Shown one piece after another: positions 61,800 through 64,000 of a DNA stretch of 64,000 nt; positions within the stretch are counted from its first letter, which is position 1, and the number at the start of each line of letters is the position of its first letter. The position numbers and the translations under genes are program-made. Source of the stretch: Pararhodobacter oceanensis (GTDB lineage: Bacteria; Pseudomonadota; Alphaproteobacteria; Rhodobacterales; Rhodobacteraceae). The DNA is taken from contig NZ_QDKM01000005.1 of NCBI RefSeq assembly GCF_003076755.1, positions 186,001-250,000 of the forward strand, in the 5' to 3' direction. Below the pieces are notes generated by a model that worked only from the letters and a program-made list of their open reading frames with translations, did not search any database and was not told where the DNA came from.

Positions 61800-62768
61800 A
61801 TGGACACAAAACCCTGCTGCACCCCCGAGATTGACCCGATGGCGGCATTGACCGCGCGCTGCGAGGCGGCGCTGGCAGAGGTCACCCCCGCCACGCCGGA
61901 GGTGCAGGCGGAATTGCGCGACGCACTGGTCGAAATCCCCGGCGGGTTCTTTGACATGGGCACACGGCGCTCGACCTATCCCGACGATGGCGACAGCCCG
62001 CGCCGCAAGGTGCATCTGCGCCCCTATCTGATCGCGCCGACCTCGGTCACCAATGCCGAGTTTGCGCGGTTCACCACAGCCACCGGCTACCGCACCGTTG
62101 CCGAGGCGGAGGGCTGGAGCTTTGTCTTCCACCTTCTACTCGCTGACCCCGAGGCGCATCCGACCAGCCCGCCGGGCCTGAACTGGTGGCGGCAAGTTCA
62201 TGGCGCGTCATGGCAGCACCCCGAGGGGCCGGGCAGCAGTATCACCACCCGCATGGACCATCCGGCGGTGCATATCAGCTGGTTTGACGCACAGGCCTAT
62301 TGCCGCTGGGCCGGTCTGATCCTGCCCAGTGAGGCGCAATGGGAACGCGCCGCCCGCGGCGGGCTGGCGCATAAAAAATACCCCTGGGGCGATACGCTGC
62401 TGCCGCAGGGCCAGCACGCGATGAACATCTTTCAAGGCAGTTTCCCGCAGCAGAACACCGCCGAGGACGGCTATATCGGCACCGCGCCGGTGCGCGCCTA
62501 TCAGCCCAACGCTTACGGCCTCTACAATATGACCGGCAATGTCTGGGAATGGGTGAGCGACCGCTTCGGCCCGCATCCGGCACCGATCAAGGGCAAGCCC
62601 GACCGCGAGCCGCAGGGCGCCGCCACCGGCCATGCACGGGTGCAGCGCGGGGGCTCCTATCTCTGCCACGACAGCTATTGCGACCGGTATCATGTGCATT
62701 CACGCACCCGCAACGACCCCGAAAGCTCCACCGGCAATATCGGGTTTCGCGTCGCCGCGCCCGCCTAG
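61800..62768 (+). CDS. Formylglycine-generating enzyme (sulfatase-modifying factor)
   Basis: This 322-residue FGE fold protein would convert a sulfatase Cys to formylglycine using copper and oxygen. The copper and catalytic cysteines are Cys289 and Cys294 (GGSYLCHDSYCDRY), the pair found in human and actinobacterial FGE. EgtB-type relatives lack it. GLYNMTGNVWEWVSDRF and STGNIGFRVAAP are family blocks. No sulfatase is in the window, so its target lies elsewhere or is not yet recognised. It is the last gene of the lyase-M24-racemase unit, with a seven-base gap. Confidence 0.9.
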   Translation: MDTKPCCTPEIDPMAALTARCEAALAEVTPATPEVQAELRDALVEIPGGFFDMGTRRSTYPDDGDSPRRKVHLRPYLIAPTSVTNAEFARFTTATGYRTVAEAEGWSFVFHLLLADPEAHPTSPPGLNWWRQVHGASWQHPEGPGSSITTRMDHPAVHISWFDAQAYCRWAGLILPSEAQWERAARGGLAHKKYPWGDTLLPQGQHAMNIFQGSFPQQNTAEDGYIGTAPVRAYQPNAYGLYNMTGNVWEWVSDRFGPHPAPIKGKPDREPQGAATGHARVQRGGSYLCHDSYCDRYHVHSRTRNDPESSTGNIGFRVAAPA

Positions 62769-62911
62769 ACGCGGGGTAAACCCGGCCCGAATGGCCGCCC
62801 GAGTTGCCTGACAGCAGCGGATCGGGCAGAAAGCGCTATCGCCGCGCGGGCTAGGCGATTACACCCGCCGCGATCAAACCGCGAATAGGAAACGGGGCCG
62901 AAAGGGGCGCT

Positions 62912-63523
62912 ATGGCAATTCATCTCTATAAAAACGACCTGCCCGATGATCTCGATCTCGGCGCGGTGGTGGCGATTGATTGCGAAACTATGGGGCTGAA
63001 CCCGCAGCGCGACCGGCTCTGTCTGGTGCAGCTATCATGCGGAGACGGCAACGCGCATCTGGTGCAGATCAGCCCAGACCAGAGCGAAGCGCCCAATCTG
63101 ACGCGGCTCTTGGCCGATCCGCAGGTGCTTAAACTCTTTCACTACGGCCGCTTTGATATCGCCGCGCTTTATCACCGCTTTGGCGTTTTGGCGGCACCGG
63201 TCTGGTGCACCAAGATCGCCTCGAAACTGGTGCGCACCTATACCGACCGCCACGGGCTGAAAAACCTGCTCAGCGAACTCCTCAACGTCGATATCTCGAA
63301 ACTGCAACAATCCAGCGACTGGGGCGCGGCGGATATCTCTCAGGCGCAGCGTGACTATGCCGCCTCGGATGTGCTCTATCTGCACCGGCTCAAGGAGCGG
63401 CTGCAATTCATGCTGGTGCGCGAAGACCGCGTGGCCCTCGCGCAGGCGTGTTTCGACTTTCTGCCGCAGCGCGCGCTACTGGATATCGCCGGCTGGTCCG
63501 ACACGGATATCTTCTCGCATTAA
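62912..63523 (+). CDS. rnd: Ribonuclease D
   Basis: This short RNase D of 203 residues has the DEDDy exonuclease core. The residues Asp and Glu of AIDCETMGLN, the Asp of HYGRFDIAALY, and Tyr and Asp in RDYAASDVLYL bind the two metal ions. It lacks the C-terminal HRDC domains of E. coli RNase D, a common alphaproteobacterial form. It is followed after 18 bases by lptC, so it heads the lipopolysaccharide-export operon found in these bacteria. Confidence 0.92.
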   Translation: MAIHLYKNDLPDDLDLGAVVAIDCETMGLNPQRDRLCLVQLSCGDGNAHLVQISPDQSEAPNLTRLLADPQVLKLFHYGRFDIAALYHRFGVLAAPVWCTKIASKLVRTYTDRHGLKNLLSELLNVDISKLQQSSDWGAADISQAQRDYAASDVLYLHRLKERLQFMLVREDRVALAQACFDFLPQRALLDIAGWSDTDIFSH

Positions 63524-63541
63524 CCCACGGAGATCAGGGGC

Positions 63542-64000
63542 ATGGCGCGTCTCATCAGGCAAGGATCACGGCAGGGGGCACGCGCGACGCGCTCGCGGTA
63601 TTCACGGCTGATCGGCGTGCTCAAGATCGTGCTGCCGCTGACCGCGCTGGTGCTGCTGTCGCTGGTGTTCCTGCTGGCGCGCACGATTGACCCGACGCAG
63701 GGGATCTCGATGGCCTCGATTGATGTCGAGGACCGCGCCCGCGATCCGCGTCTGTCCGGCGCGCGCTTTGCCGGTGTCACCGAGGACGGGGCGGCGCTGA
63801 CCATTGTCACCGAGACCGCGCGTTCCGACCCCAATGCAGCGATGCGGCTCGAGGTCACCGGCTTGGATCTGAGCCTTGAGGGCGCCGAGGGCGAGACGCT
63901 GATGGCCCATGCCGAGTCCGGCGTGGTTGACCGCGGCGCCGGCAGCTTCGAGATGAGCGGCGGGCTGCGGCTGAGCGCGACACCGGGCTATGATCTGCGC
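63542..64000 (+). CDS. lptC: LPS export protein LptC, 3' end outside window
   Basis: These are the first 153 residues of LptC, an inner-membrane-anchored periplasmic protein that passes lipopolysaccharide from LptBFG to LptA. One membrane anchor lies at about 26-47, after a basic cytosolic start. The following strand-rich region (SMASIDVEDRARDPRLSGARF) begins the jellyroll. ATG 63542 follows a GGAG site. The frame is open to the last base. It follows RNase D, a typical rhodobacterial order (rnd-lptC, with lptA and lptB expected next). Confidence 0.88.
   Translation, partial: MARLIRQGSRQGARATRSRYSRLIGVLKIVLPLTALVLLSLVFLLARTIDPTQGISMASIDVEDRARDPRLSGARFAGVTEDGAALTIVTETARSDPNAAMRLEVTGLDLSLEGAEGETLMAHAESGVVDRGAGSFEMSGGLRLSATPGYDLR

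Overview
The window is 64 kb of GC-rich chromosome from an alphaproteobacterium, most likely a Rhodobacterales member (Roseobacteraceae/Paracoccaceae). The evidence is a CcrM-type cell-cycle methylase, a TakP-like TRAP binding protein, abundant TRAP and HAAT-type ABC transporters, the RNase D-lptC pair, and overlapping ATGA gene junctions. No rRNA, phage, insertion sequence, integrase or CRISPR array is visible. Both ends cut through genes: a FAD oxidoreductase on the left and lptC on the right.

1-6.4 kb: FAD oxidoreductase, uronate-dehydrogenase-like enzyme, a small basic protein, ccrM with two GANTC sites upstream, rnhB, a Cys-repeat exported protein, a small secreted protein and a two-pass membrane protein with a winged-helix-like tail. 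6.5-15.8 kb: a transglutaminase-like protein coupled to a CoaBC-like flavoprotein that lacks decarboxylase residues, divergent from an ABC transporter operon (livHMGF, acyl-CoA synthetase, substrate-binding protein). 16.2-24.7 kb: gltD and gltB with a GFA-family gene between them, then uppP and an NDUFA9-like protein. A tRNA-Leu(CAG) follows.

25.3-43.8 kb is catabolic. It holds two complete TRAP transporters (one TakP-like), a ferritin-like di-iron protein with a VanB-type reductase, a proline-racemase-family enzyme with a Cys/Gly active site, an FMN 2-hydroxyacid dehydrogenase, a diaminopropionate ammonia-lyase, an aldehyde dehydrogenase, an SDR, a ThDP enzyme, a cupin and a GntR/FCD regulator. 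The order of chemistry (isomerase, hydroxyacid oxidation, ThDP enzyme, aldehyde dehydrogenase) resembles the mandelate pathway, but the substrate is unknown. 44.0-53.6 kb: pyruvate carboxylase, a CoxG-like protein, an ArgE/DapE deacylase and a three-subunit molybdenum hydroxylase that lacks the CODH active-site signature.

The best candidate for something undescribed is an 8-bp word, TGCATACA/TGTATGCA, found in five intergenic promoter regions between 28.5 and 49.8 kb. These sites lie before both TRAP operons, the aldehyde dehydrogenase/SDR pair, the GntR gene and the deacylase/Mo-hydroxylase pair. They suggest one regulon under the local GntR protein, joining dispersed uptake and catabolic genes.

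53.6-62.8 kb: MgtC-like protein, then an ectoine-utilisation-like set (ornithine cyclodeaminase family, PLP lyase, M24 hydrolase, Asp/Glu-racemase family) with an Ldh2-type dehydrogenase, a degenerate M19 protein, a LysR regulator and a canonical formylglycine-generating enzyme. The gene families match eutABCD, but the recognisable ectoine uptake and regulator genes are absent. The window ends in RNase D and lptC.

Intergenic DNA carries a dispersed repeat of about 150 bp (four copies, two in each orientation) and a cluster of two related tandem repeats.
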